A DNA stretch of 64,000 bases from Firmicutes bacterium HGW-Firmicutes-2 (GTDB lineage: Bacteria > Bacillota > Clostridia > Lachnospirales > Vallitaleaceae), in assembly GCA_002841495.1 (NCBI GenBank), contig PGZV01000022.1:31751-95750 (forward strand), written 5' to 3'. The translations under genes and the position numbers were made by a program. Under the pieces are notes generated by a model that saw nothing but the letters and a program-made list of their open reading frames with translations, was not told where the DNA came from and did not search any database. Shown here piece after piece: positions 9,980-18,699 of this stretch. Position 1 is the stretch's first letter. Each line of letters opens with the position of its first letter.

Positions 9980-10591
9980 TTAACCTCTTTTTTTGATCAT
10001 CTTAAGTCTTGTAAATTCTTCCCGTTCTTTTTCTTCAAGTGCATTCACGATATTTTTTGTGACCGCTTCATATCTTGGAATCATAATGTTCTTTAAGGCA
10101 TTGGACCTTTTTTGTGTTTTTTTGATATTAGCTGCCAATCTATAAATGGCATTTTCCACCTCTGCCAGGTGTACTGTCAAGTTTTTCACTTTTACGAACA
10201 TGGAAAATGCTTCATCAAGTGACGAATTGGTTCTGGAAAAACCGTATTGAGGCTCCAAATCCGTTGACAATTCCTTAATTACCGGCATTTCTACACCCAT
10301 TACTGAACGTACTTTGATTTCTATTCCGTCTTCTTCTTCAATGGCTTCACCAATCTGCTCTACTGTATTAATGCCGATGGTGAGGTTAGCTTCTTGAAGT
10401 GCGGCATAAGCATTGGCAAACGTGCTACTGATGGCACTCTGAATCTCTCTTGCCTCATCAATTAAGAGCATAACCTCCCGTACTAGGATATTTCTTTTCT
10501 GTTCCAAAAGATCATAACCTTGCTTCGAAAGAGATAATGTATTCTTAGCCAGTATTAAATTACCTTTTGTTGGAAATAATGTACTGTCCAT
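9980..10591 (-). CDS. atpD: V-type ATP synthase subunit D (central rotor stalk)
   Basis: Subunit D is the central coiled-coil rotor of the V/A-type ATPase, turning inside the A3B3 head. The 203-residue protein begins with the family signature PTKGNLILAKNTLSLSKQGYD (shown here as positions 7-27) and is mostly helical, with long heptad-like stretches at both ends that would form the antiparallel coiled coil. It is the final gene of the nine-gene operon, 14 bp after subunit B, and is followed by the terminator at 9895-9947. Confidence 0.95.
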   Translation of the reverse strand: MDSTLFPTKGNLILAKNTLSLSKQGYDLLEQKRNILVREVMLLIDEAREIQSAISSTFANAYAALQEANLTIGINTVEQIGEAIEEEDGIEIKVRSVMGVEMPVIKELSTDLEPQYGFSRTNSSLDEAFSMFVKVKNLTVHLAEVENAIYRLAANIKKTQKRSNALKNIMIPRYEAVTKNIVNALEEKEREEFTRLKMIKKRG

Positions 10592-10605
10592 GACGACTCA
10601 CTTCC

Positions 10606-11994
10606 TTACTCTGTCGTTGGTTTATAATACTTATTCAATATGACATCATCCAGTCTGGTCAATTCTTCTTTGGGAAGCATGCCTAGCAAGTTCCAACCTA
10701 TATCTAAGGTTGCTTCCATGACCCGATCTTCATCGAATCTTTGTGCTACAAATCCGGTTTCAAAAGCCCGACCAAAGTCCATATATTTCTTGTCTATTTC
10801 TGTCAGTTCATCTTCACCGATAACCGATGCTAGAGCTTTAACCTCTTGGACCCTTGCATAGGAAGCAAAAAGCTGATTCGCTACCTGAGGATGGTCAGCT
10901 CTTGTATATCCTTCACCTATACCATCTTTCATCAGTCTTGATAAGGATGGTAATACAATAATCGGTGGATAAATGCCTTTCTGATGCAAACTTCGATCCA
11001 GTACCACCTGACCTTCAGTAATGTAGCCGGTCAAGTCCGGAATGGGGTGGGTAATATCATCATTGGGCATGGTTAATATGGGTACTTGGGTAATGGAACC
11101 TTTTCTGTCTTTCAACATACCTGCACGTTCATATAGAGAAGCCAAGTCGCTATACATATAGCCCGGGAAACCTTTTCGACTGGGAATTTCGCCTTTGGAA
11201 GATGATATCTCCCTAAGCGCTTCACAATAGGATGTCATATCCGTTAGTATGACAAGTACATGCATATTATGTTCAAATGCAAGGTACTCCGCTGCTGTCA
11301 AAGCACATCTTGGTGTTACAATTCTTTCTACTACAGGGTCGTTGGCCAGATTCATAAAGGTTACAACCTTTTCCATAACACCACTACTGGTAAAGCTCTG
11401 GGTGAAATAATCCGCCACATCATTTTTGACCCCCATAGCTGCGAAAACAATAGCAAAGTTATCTTCGTCATCACTTTCTGCAGAGAGTTGGGCTTGATTA
11501 ACGATTTGCACAGCCAGTGCATCATGGGGTAAACCATTTCCGGAAAAAACCGGTAATTTTTGCCCTCGTATGAGAGTGGTTAATCCATCAATAGCAGAAA
11601 TACCAGTCTGAATAAAGTTTCTTGGATACTTTCTTGCTATCGGATTAATAGGATCGCCGTTAATATCCCATCTGACATCTGCAAAGAGCTTGCCTAAACC
11701 ATCAATCGGTTTTCCAAGACCGTTCATCTTTCGACCTAGAATTTCTTTGGACAAAGGTATTTTAAGAGGCTTACCTGTAAATCTGGTTCTTGTGTTGGAG
11801 CTGGACATACCTGTTGTACCTTCAAAAACCTGTATAACTGCCACATCTTCAAGCAACTCAATGACACGACCTAGCCTCACCTCGCCGCTATCCATAGTGA
11901 TTTCAACCATCTCTTCAAAAACAGCATCTTTAACGCCTTCTAGGATTATGATGGATCCAGTTATATCTCTTACGCCTAAGTATTCAATACTCAT
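10606..11994 (-). CDS. atpB: V-type ATP synthase subunit B
   Basis: Subunit B is the non-catalytic nucleotide-site subunit of the A3B3 head. The 462-residue protein starts with the [17 protein letters not shown] beta-barrel domain. It contains [29 protein letters not shown] in place of a canonical P-loop, and the conserved [21 protein letters not shown] stretch around residue 270. The ATG overlaps the end of subunit A by 4 bp, indicating translational coupling that would help fix the A:B ratio. Confidence 0.97.
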   Translation of the reverse strand: MSIEYLGVRDITGSIIILEGVKDAVFEEMVEITMDSGEVRLGRVIELLEDVAVIQVFEGTTGMSSSNTRTRFTGKPLKIPLSKEILGRKMNGLGKPIDGLGKLFADVRWDINGDPINPIARKYPRNFIQTGISAIDGLTTLIRGQKLPVFSGNGLPHDALAVQIVNQAQLSAESDDEDNFAIVFAAMGVKNDVADYFTQSFTSSGVMEKVVTFMNLANDPVVERIVTPRCALTAAEYLAFEHNMHVLVILTDMTSYCEALREISSSKGEIPSRKGFPGYMYSDLASLYERAGMLKDRKGSITQVPILTMPNDDITHPIPDLTGYITEGQVVLDRSLHQKGIYPPIIVLPSLSRLMKDGIGEGYTRADHPQVANQLFASYARVQEVKALASVIGEDELTEIDKKYMDFGRAFETGFVAQRFDEDRVMEATLDIGWNLLGMLPKEELTRLDDVILNKYYKPTTE

Positions 11995-13781
11995 CCGTTC
12001 TTCACCCTTTCAAAGCTTTTATAACTCTCACGAAGTGTTGTAAATATTTTGTCAACACGAGCAAATATTGGCTCAAAAGCATCCAAACTCTCATTGCCTA
12101 CCGTGTATTTGATTTTTATTAATTCTTCATAGATGCCTGTTTTGCGCATTTGTGAAACCGGTATGCCAAACTCCAGTAGTTCTTTAGACTTCTCGTAGGC
12201 ATAAAGTGTAATTCGCATCATTTCCTTTTGTTTGCCTAAGGGTACATAGGTATCCACATCATGGAATGCATTTTGTTGTAAAAAGCCTAATCTTAATACG
12301 GAGCATATCTCAAGGATCAGTTTTTGCTCCTCCGGTAATATATCAGCGCCAATCAACTTAACAATATCCATCAACTTACTTTCTTCTTGTAATAATGCCA
12401 TGACTTCCTGTCGAATTGTTAGAAAATCTTCTGATACATTTTCTTGATACCAACTTGCCATGCCTGCCATATACTCACTATAAGAGTTCAACCAGTGAAT
12501 AGCCGGATAGTGCCTTGAATAGGCCAATTGTCGATCAAGGGCCCAAAAACATCGTATAAAACGTTTGGTATTTTGGGTGACTGGCTCCGAGAAGTCGCCA
12601 CCTTGAGGTGAAACCGCACCGATGATGCTTACAGATCCTTCTTGCCCATTTAATGTTTCTACATAACCGGCACGTTCATAAAACTGAGAAAGCCTAGATG
12701 GAAGGTATGATGGAAAGCCTTCTTCTGCCGGCATTTCTTCCAGTCTCCCTGAGATTTCTCTTAAAGCCTCCGCCCATCTTGACGTTGAATCCGCCATGAT
12801 GGCAACATGATAGCCCATATCTCTATAGTATTCAGCAATGGTAATACCTGTGTATATTGATGCCTCACGGGCAGCAACAGGCATATTCGAAGTATTGGCA
12901 ATGAGTATGGTTCTTTCCATTAATGGTTTACCTGATTTTGGGTCTATAAGCTTAGGAAAATCTTCTAACACTTCTGTGATTTCATTCCCCCGTTCACCAC
13001 AACCAATATATACAATGATATCTGCATCACTCCATTTTGCCAATTGATGTTGAGTCATGGTTTTACCTGTTCCAAATCCACCTGGAATGGCAGCTGCACC
13101 ACCTTTGGCTATGGGAAAGAGGCTATCAATAATCCGCTGGCCGGTAATGAGTGGCTTTGATAAGGGTTTACGTGAACCAAAAGGTCTTGGCTGTCTAACC
13201 GGCCACTTCTGATACAACTTTAATTCAATAATATCCTCGTATCGGTCCATGATTTTTACAACAGTTTGGTCTATGGTATAGGCACCTGAATCAACGACCT
13301 CAATGACTTTACCTGATTGATTGGGTCCAAGCATAACTTTATGCATAACAAGTTCCGTCTCTTGAACCAAGGCATAAACATCACCGCTTTTAAGCTCATC
13401 ACCGACTTTGACCGGCAACTCAACTTGCCATTTAATCTCTCGATCAAGTGCGACTACGTCCAGCCCGCGTCCGATAAAAGCACCTGATTTCTTATTTATA
13501 GTGGTCAAGGGTCTTTGTATACCGTCAAATACACCACCTACAATACCCGGTCCAAGTTCCAGAGACATTGGCTCTCCTGTTGCATACACAGGTTCTCCTA
13601 TTCCAAGACCTGTTGTCGACTCATAAACTTGAGCAATTACGTCTTGTCCTTCTATATTAATAACTTCACCAATAAGCTTTAGATGTCCTACAAATATCAT
13701 TTCAAGCATCTGATATTTTTTACTGCCTCTAATGGTAATAACCGGTCCATTGATACCGGCAATTGTACCTTGTTCAATCAT
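11991..13781 (-). CDS. atpA: V-type ATP synthase catalytic subunit A
   Basis: Subunit A carries the catalytic ATP site. At 596 residues it has the usual length. The P-loop is GGFGTGKTM near residue 230 (the family more often has GPFGSGKT), followed by [14 protein letters not shown] and the [21 protein letters not shown] region near residue 330. The extra non-homologous region between the barrel and the nucleotide domain, characteristic of A-type rather than F-type subunits, is present at roughly residues 110-190. It is 15 bp after subunit E and overlaps subunit B. Confidence 0.97.
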   Translation of the reverse strand: MIEQGTIAGINGPVITIRGSKKYQMLEMIFVGHLKLIGEVINIEGQDVIAQVYESTTGLGIGEPVYATGEPMSLELGPGIVGGVFDGIQRPLTTINKKSGAFIGRGLDVVALDREIKWQVELPVKVGDELKSGDVYALVQETELVMHKVMLGPNQSGKVIEVVDSGAYTIDQTVVKIMDRYEDIIELKLYQKWPVRQPRPFGSRKPLSKPLITGQRIIDSLFPIAKGGAAAIPGGFGTGKTMTQHQLAKWSDADIIVYIGCGERGNEITEVLEDFPKLIDPKSGKPLMERTILIANTSNMPVAAREASIYTGITIAEYYRDMGYHVAIMADSTSRWAEALREISGRLEEMPAEEGFPSYLPSRLSQFYERAGYVETLNGQEGSVSIIGAVSPQGGDFSEPVTQNTKRFIRCFWALDRQLAYSRHYPAIHWLNSYSEYMAGMASWYQENVSEDFLTIRQEVMALLQEESKLMDIVKLIGADILPEEQKLILEICSVLRLGFLQQNAFHDVDTYVPLGKQKEMMRITLYAYEKSKELLEFGIPVSQMRKTGIYEELIKIKYTVGNESLDAFEPIFARVDKIFTTLRESYKSFERVKNG

Positions 13782-13796
13782 GTTATGACACCCCCT

Positions 13797-14393
13797 TTAT
13801 CCCACTTCCAAATTACATTTGTGCAAGAAATCTTCCCGCAAATCTTCCAATGCATTAGCAAAAGAATAATCTACAACCTTTTGGCTGGTTCTATTATATA
13901 TTTTACATCCTCCGATCAGATTAACCTGTTTAGATTCTAGAACCACCTTCAATCCGGTTGTTGCACTAACCTGCTCTTTAATTAAATGATCACTGTAATT
14001 CAGATACACTTCCAAATTACCTACACCTAAGATATGCCTTCCTTCTTCAATCAGACCAAGTAAATGTGGCATGTAAGCCTCTGATTTAGCAAATGCTTGA
14101 AGGCGTAAAACGGCTTCATTAAAAATCTCATCAATTAGTTCCAGACGTTTATGCAACAGCCGCGTCCTATTATCTACCAATGTTTTTGACATGAGCTCAT
14201 TCTTCTCCTTATCAATCTTAAGGAGGGCTGATTGTATTTTCTCATAGGCTTGGGTCAATAAAGCAAGTTCCTTTGTCTCAAAGGCTTGCCTTTCTCTTTC
14301 TTCAACCTCGTTTAGCATCATATTACGCTCTTCACCAAGATCTGTCATAATATCATTGGAAAAGCGTGCAAGTTTTTCATCTACTTTACTCAT
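13797..14393 (-). CDS. atpE: V-type ATP synthase subunit E (peripheral stalk)
   Basis: Subunit E forms, with the small H/G subunit, the peripheral stalk that holds the A3B3 head still. The 198-residue protein has a charged helical N-terminal half (about residues 1-95) and a globular C-terminal domain ending in VVDYSFANALEDLREDF, typical of the family. Assignment rests on this architecture, the length and its place between F and A; primary sequence conservation in subunit E is low. Confidence 0.88.
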   Translation of the reverse strand: MSKVDEKLARFSNDIMTDLGEERNMMLNEVEERERQAFETKELALLTQAYEKIQSALLKIDKEKNELMSKTLVDNRTRLLHKRLELIDEIFNEAVLRLQAFAKSEAYMPHLLGLIEEGRHILGVGNLEVYLNYSDHLIKEQVSATTGLKVVLESKQVNLIGGCKIYNRTSQKVVDYSFANALEDLREDFLHKCNLEVG

Positions 14394-14404
14394 CTTATAC
14401 CACC

Positions 14405-14713
14405 TTATATCTTAAGTCCAAGAGCATCACGCACATAACGGGTTATTGAATCTGATTTTCTTTCAGAACCATGTCGGTCAGGAATCTCGACAATCAAAGG
14501 GGTCTGATAATTCATTCGCACATCATCAATCATCTCCGGTATTAACAATGCAATCTTTTCGGTCATTAGTACAATATCTATTTCCGGTTTTTTTAATATA
14601 TCGTTAAAAACTTCAATAACTTCTTCTTTTGTATGCACCACAACACCTGATACACCTGCTAGACGCATACCTGTTTTTGTGTCAATATTATCACTAATCA
14701 AAAACATCTTCAT
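14405..14713 (-). CDS. atpF: V-type ATP synthase subunit F (central stalk)
   Basis: Subunit F binds the rotor subunit D and helps regulate catalysis. The family signature MKMFLISDNIDTKTGMRLAG opens the protein, and DIVLMTEKIALLI lies in the middle of the flavodoxin-like fold. I set the start at the ATG at 14713, giving 102 residues, because AAGGAGGTG lies at ideal distance; the GTG at 14722 falls inside that site. It is 12 bp before subunit E and is separated from subunit K by a 135-bp gap with a hairpin. Confidence 0.93.
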   Translation of the reverse strand: MKMFLISDNIDTKTGMRLAGVSGVVVHTKEEVIEVFNDILKKPEIDIVLMTEKIALLIPEMIDDVRMNYQTPLIVEIPDRHGSERKSDSITRYVRDALGLKI

Positions 14714-14740
14714 AACAAGCACCTCCTTAAGTTAAACAAA

Positions 14741-14765
14741 GAAGCTACGCTTCGTTTTGCGAAGC
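14741..14765 (-). promoter_or_regulatory. Hairpin in the K-F intergenic gap of the ATPase operon
   Basis: GCTTCG (14749-14754) pairs with CGAAGC (14760-14765) across a 5-base loop, and GAAGC at 14741-14745 could pair with GCTTC instead. There is no U-tract, so it is not a clear terminator. Being just downstream of the membrane-ring gene, it could act in mRNA processing or stability. That role is inference. Confidence 0.35.
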
Positions 14766-14848
14766 AAATTGTTCACGGTGGAAAAAACTTCCTTGTTAGT
14801 TAATATAGCATTTTTCCTAGAGTATTATGTATGCTTGGTAACTCTTAC

Positions 14849-15277
14849 TTAATTTCCAAGAATCATAATCGAAATGATCAATCCATAGATCGCAATACCT
14901 TCTGCCAGTCCAACAAATATAACCGTCTTACCCAGAAGTTTAGGATCTTCTGAAATCGCTCCAATAGCTGCAGATCCGGATATCGCAACCGCTATGCCTG
15001 CACCAATAGATGCTAGTCCCGTTGATAGCGCAGCTGCAATAAACTTTAGGCCTTCTTGTGATGCAACAGCCACCGCAAGGTCTTCTGTAGCCGCCATAGA
15101 CTCCGGTCCGCTAAAAATAAATATAGTCGCACCAATCATCAATATGAAAAAAGTCGTAAGATTAATGCCGATATATGCTTTTGCATGAGATTGCTTAATA
15201 TTTCTTCTTATGCTCCATATACCTACAACTACTGTTGATAATACCAATACTAATGCCATTACTAAAATAAAACTCAT
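14849..15277 (-). CDS. atpK: V-type ATP synthase subunit K (membrane ring proteolipid)
   Basis: Subunit K forms the ion-carrying rotor ring. The 142-residue protein has four hydrophobic segments (about 1-23, 36-57, 73-100 and 115-140). Only the second hairpin has the glycine-rich ring signature (GLASIGAGIAVAISGSAAIG) and the ion-binding glutamate, in FVGLAEGIAIYG. The first pair of helices lacks both, so each monomer contributes one carboxylate. The canonical Na+-ligand serine or threonine after the glutamate is replaced by glycine; ion choice cannot be decided by eye. The long gap to subunit F may allow higher expression of this multi-copy subunit. Confidence 0.92.
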   Translation of the reverse strand: MSFILVMALVLVLSTVVVGIWSIRRNIKQSHAKAYIGINLTTFFILMIGATIFIFSGPESMAATEDLAVAVASQEGLKFIAAALSTGLASIGAGIAVAISGSAAIGAISEDPKLLGKTVIFVGLAEGIAIYGLIISIMILGN

Positions 15278-15317
15278 CTTGATTCCTCCATTTTTTAATC
15301 CCGCTGTTGCGATTATT

Positions 15318-17237
15318 TTATGACTTTTTTATGGTAAATGGTTTAAATTCCGTTCCTTCGCCTTCAAAAAAACGGCTAAATAATTCATAATACTCAAGTC
15401 TGATACCTTGTATCCCAACAATCAAACCCTCAAGTACTAGAATTAATATGTTCCCAAAGATCATCACCAATACACCGTTTATGGAATTGTCCGTCTTTGA
15501 TACCATTTCGGATAATATCTTGAAAACAAGGAAAAAGCCGACATGGTTTAATGCAAAGGCGCCAACACGCATGAAGGAAATGGTATTACTCAAAAATGCC
15601 AATAATGTTTCTACAAGCTCAAATAAAGCTTCAATGATGTAACTACCTTTGTCCTCCGGGAAAATATGCTCCTTTTTCTGAATCCAATTGTCCAAGGGAT
15701 GAGCCAAGAATATCAGAATTAAAGGTGCAACCACGAATGATAAAATAATGATTGGATGAACCTCAACTTTCAAAACAATGGATAGTGCAATACCTAGTAC
15801 CGCAATATAAAAGATTAAGCCTGCCACACCATTACGATCAAAGAGCATCTTTGCAATATTCTTCTGTTTATATGCATTACGGATATTAATGACCATAACG
15901 ATTAGGATTAACACCACACCTAAAACTATGGCACTACCTAACATTTGCATCATATTCTCCATACTGTTTATGGGTGTATAATTGAATGTATTACTCAGAA
16001 GATGCTCATCCCCGAAAAAGGATCCGTAAATGAAACCAAAAATAACTGAAGCACCGCCTAAGTAAATCATTATCTGTCCTAGAGCATTTTGGGACTTTCG
16101 GTAGAGCAAGTATCCCACAAGACTGATCACCAGACCTTGTCCAACATCTCCGAACATCGCTCCAAACATGAGCATATACGTTAAGGCGACAAATACTGTC
16201 GGATCAAACTCATTATATGAAGGTGTACCATACATCTTGACGACCGGTTCAAAGGGTCTGAAAAACCAATTGTTTCTAAGTTTGGTCGGTGGCCTTGAGT
16301 TTTTATTCGTATCGTCATCCTCAAAAACACATGTCACACTTGGAAAGACATCCATCTTTGCTTTAAAAGAAGAGAGTTCACTATCTGCCACCCAACCAGT
16401 CATATAAAAAGCATCTTTTGACCTTACAGCCATAGACCTAACATCAAAAGTCCCGTTTAACTGAGCCACATAGGTATATAACTCCTGAATACGCTTGATG
16501 TGCTTTTGTATATAGGATTTTGACTGCTGATCTAATTCTTCAACCCTTAGTGTTAGCTCTTCAATCTCTTCGTTTAATTGCTCTAAGGTTTGTTTCGGAT
16601 AGCCTTTGATGTCGTTTGATAATCGAATTCTAGTGAAATACAAAGATGCAAAAAGACTGTCAATGTTGAATTTTTTTGTTCTCGGCGTGAAGTAGAACAA
16701 ATATACCAGTTTGTCTGTTCTTGAAACTTCAAAAGCAATGACATCCATAGCTTCAATATAATCCTGAAGCTTTTTGAAGTTATCAATTGCCATGGATCCA
16801 AATCTAAATTTCATATAGTCAAAATCAAACAGTTCATTCACCTTAACATCCAGATTCTGTATGGGAAGTATCTGATTTCTAAGTTGGATCTTGTATTCTA
16901 AATCTTCTTTAAGAGAATTACTGATATGTTTAATGGTTTCTATCTGCCGCTCATAACCTTCAATCTCCGGTTCCAACATATGGACCGGCATGATACCAAC
17001 CGGGGCCGTATCGTCGTATTCAAAAACAACATCAGCCACCTCGCCTAATTTATTTACTTTTTCTTCAAGCTTTTGATAAGGATTTTCATCATCAAACTTA
17101 AATAATCCTTTAACCGAGTGAAGAATGTTATAAGCATTTTCCAGCTGAATCTCATGTGGTATAAAGCTTTGAATCACGAATGTATCAAATGATTTAAGCG
17201 GTCCGACTATGTTTACAAAATGCATTTTCTCAATCAT
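15318..17237 (-). CDS. atpI: V-type ATP synthase subunit I (stator membrane subunit)
   Basis: Subunit I (equivalent to eukaryotic subunit a) links the peripheral stalk to the ring and provides the half-channels for ion entry. The 639-residue protein has a soluble N-terminal half with coiled coil (about 70-110 and 215-260) and a membrane half from about residue 345 with seven or so helices. The essential arginine region is in the C-terminal helices near SFMRVGAFALNHVG (about 565-578). It overlaps the end of subunit C by 8 bp. Confidence 0.96.
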   Translation of the reverse strand: MIEKMHFVNIVGPLKSFDTFVIQSFIPHEIQLENAYNILHSVKGLFKFDDENPYQKLEEKVNKLGEVADVVFEYDDTAPVGIMPVHMLEPEIEGYERQIETIKHISNSLKEDLEYKIQLRNQILPIQNLDVKVNELFDFDYMKFRFGSMAIDNFKKLQDYIEAMDVIAFEVSRTDKLVYLFYFTPRTKKFNIDSLFASLYFTRIRLSNDIKGYPKQTLEQLNEEIEELTLRVEELDQQSKSYIQKHIKRIQELYTYVAQLNGTFDVRSMAVRSKDAFYMTGWVADSELSSFKAKMDVFPSVTCVFEDDDTNKNSRPPTKLRNNWFFRPFEPVVKMYGTPSYNEFDPTVFVALTYMLMFGAMFGDVGQGLVISLVGYLLYRKSQNALGQIMIYLGGASVIFGFIYGSFFGDEHLLSNTFNYTPINSMENMMQMLGSAIVLGVVLILIVMVINIRNAYKQKNIAKMLFDRNGVAGLIFYIAVLGIALSIVLKVEVHPIIILSFVVAPLILIFLAHPLDNWIQKKEHIFPEDKGSYIIEALFELVETLLAFLSNTISFMRVGAFALNHVGFFLVFKILSEMVSKTDNSINGVLVMIFGNILILVLEGLIVGIQGIRLEYYELFSRFFEGEGTEFKPFTIKKS

Positions 17238-18291
17238 AATTCCCTACTCCCTTACTCTGTCGTGCCAAGTATGACTCAACCTTTTTTGGATCAACTTTAT
17301 ATCTAACACCTTCAATAATGGTTGTCAGATTCAAAATCTCAATCTCTTTAATAAAAATATAGCCGATAATCGGTGCGATTGTAAATGGTAATAGACGCAT
17401 CTGTCTCAGTTGTCTATTGCCATAATATTTGTTAAAGCTGTTATCCCAATGACCACTATCAAAGTCAACAATCTCTCCATAAGGCCCGGCTTTTAGAAGT
17501 TTTAAGACCGCTTCTCCTGTATCTGCCTCCACCAGTTTGATGATATCCTGCTTTTTCAACTTATGCCCGTTGGGTATGATATAACTGTAAATGATTTCTT
17601 TTCTAAGGTTATAAAACTGTTTGCTTCGATAAATCCACATCATATTTCTAAAATCTGCATCCAGACCAAAACTCATGTGCATAAGTTCATAGTCTTTTCC
17701 AGATATATTCTTGTGAATCTGAGCATGAACCTGGTTATAATAATAAAGGTCAAGTGCCATCTCTGCTGCAAAGAGGTTGATCTTATTGTCTTCTAAAAGT
17801 AAAGGTGATAGAATCGGATAAAAATTGGTATCTGCTAAGGTATCAATTAACTCACGAATGGTATTGGCCTTTAATGCTGTATTAAAGTCAATGTTACTAT
17901 GGTGGCTGATAAAAAGGGTTTTTCGATCTATTTTGTCCAATGGCTTACCCATCTGTAGGGCACGTAACATTTTCTTGAGATCCTCAATCTCTTGTTTTCG
18001 GTAGACGAACCTATAAATAGATTTTTCTTTCCCTTTTAAGTATTTGGCAATCTTGAGGGCATCTTGAATCAATGCACGGTTTAGCATAATCTCTAACTGT
18101 CCACGATGAATGTCTTGATTGTCCATATCCTCAAAATTCTGTTTATAATAAGTGTTGTTCTTTAAATAATTTGCTATTTCCTTAACAGACTGTAATCTAA
18201 GCAAATTAACAAAGTCTTCATCTTTAAGCATCTTACCTTGCATGGCCCTGATTTTAGTTGTTAGATGTGCGTATTTAAAAGCATTTAACAT
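17230..18291 (-). CDS. atpC: V-type ATP synthase subunit C (rotor-ring socket)
   Basis: Subunit C (equivalent to eukaryotic d) is the socket between the central stalk and the membrane ring. The 353-residue protein is all-helical, with YAHLTTKIRAMQGKML at the start and a second internal repeat, as in the three-fold pseudo-symmetric family. The C-terminal part contains IGYIFIKEIEILNLTTIIEG, a well-conserved family segment. It lies 8 bp after the small stalk subunit and overlaps subunit I by 8 bp. Confidence 0.94.
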   Translation of the reverse strand: MLNAFKYAHLTTKIRAMQGKMLKDEDFVNLLRLQSVKEIANYLKNNTYYKQNFEDMDNQDIHRGQLEIMLNRALIQDALKIAKYLKGKEKSIYRFVYRKQEIEDLKKMLRALQMGKPLDKIDRKTLFISHHSNIDFNTALKANTIRELIDTLADTNFYPILSPLLLEDNKINLFAAEMALDLYYYNQVHAQIHKNISGKDYELMHMSFGLDADFRNMMWIYRSKQFYNLRKEIIYSYIIPNGHKLKKQDIIKLVEADTGEAVLKLLKAGPYGEIVDFDSGHWDNSFNKYYGNRQLRQMRLLPFTIAPIIGYIFIKEIEILNLTTIIEGVRYKVDPKKVESYLARQSKGVGNYD

Positions 18292-18299
18292 AACTCTAC

Positions 18300-18611
18300 C
18301 TACCTATTTAAGACTTGATTAACCAAATCCGTAACCCATACTTCTTTATGCTTTCTGATTTTTTCTTCAATGGTCTTCATTTTCAGATCACATTGGGCTT
18401 CGACTGCTTTTCTTTCAGCTGCGCTGTCACTCAGTTCTTTTTTTCTAATCTGTTCTATTTTTGTGACTGCTTCTTCATGAATTCTCTTTTCCATTGCTAC
18501 AGTTTTTTCTTCATACTCTTTTATTAGCGCTTCTTTTTCTTGTAAAGTATGATTCATCAATGCCTGTGCTTTCTCTTCAATATCAATAATTCTCTTAATG
18601 ACATCTTCCAT
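18300..18611 (-). CDS. V-type ATP synthase small stalk subunit (H/G-like)
   Basis: This is a 103-residue, almost entirely charged coiled-coil protein rich in Glu and Lys, with heptad-like spacing from about residue 5 to 95. In size, composition and position (first gene of the ATPase operon) it corresponds to subunit H or G, which pairs with subunit E in the peripheral stalk. Sequence alone would not distinguish it from other short coiled coils, so the call depends on context. Confidence 0.8.
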   Translation of the reverse strand: MEDVIKRIIDIEEKAQALMNHTLQEKEALIKEYEEKTVAMEKRIHEEAVTKIEQIRKKELSDSAAERKAVEAQCDLKMKTIEEKIRKHKEVWVTDLVNQVLNR

Positions 18612-18699
18612 CTTTGAAACCTCTTTTCATTGGACTGCTTATACATAGCTCCATTTTACGTGGTTTAAAAATTGCCCTATAGTATAGTGTAACACTGAA

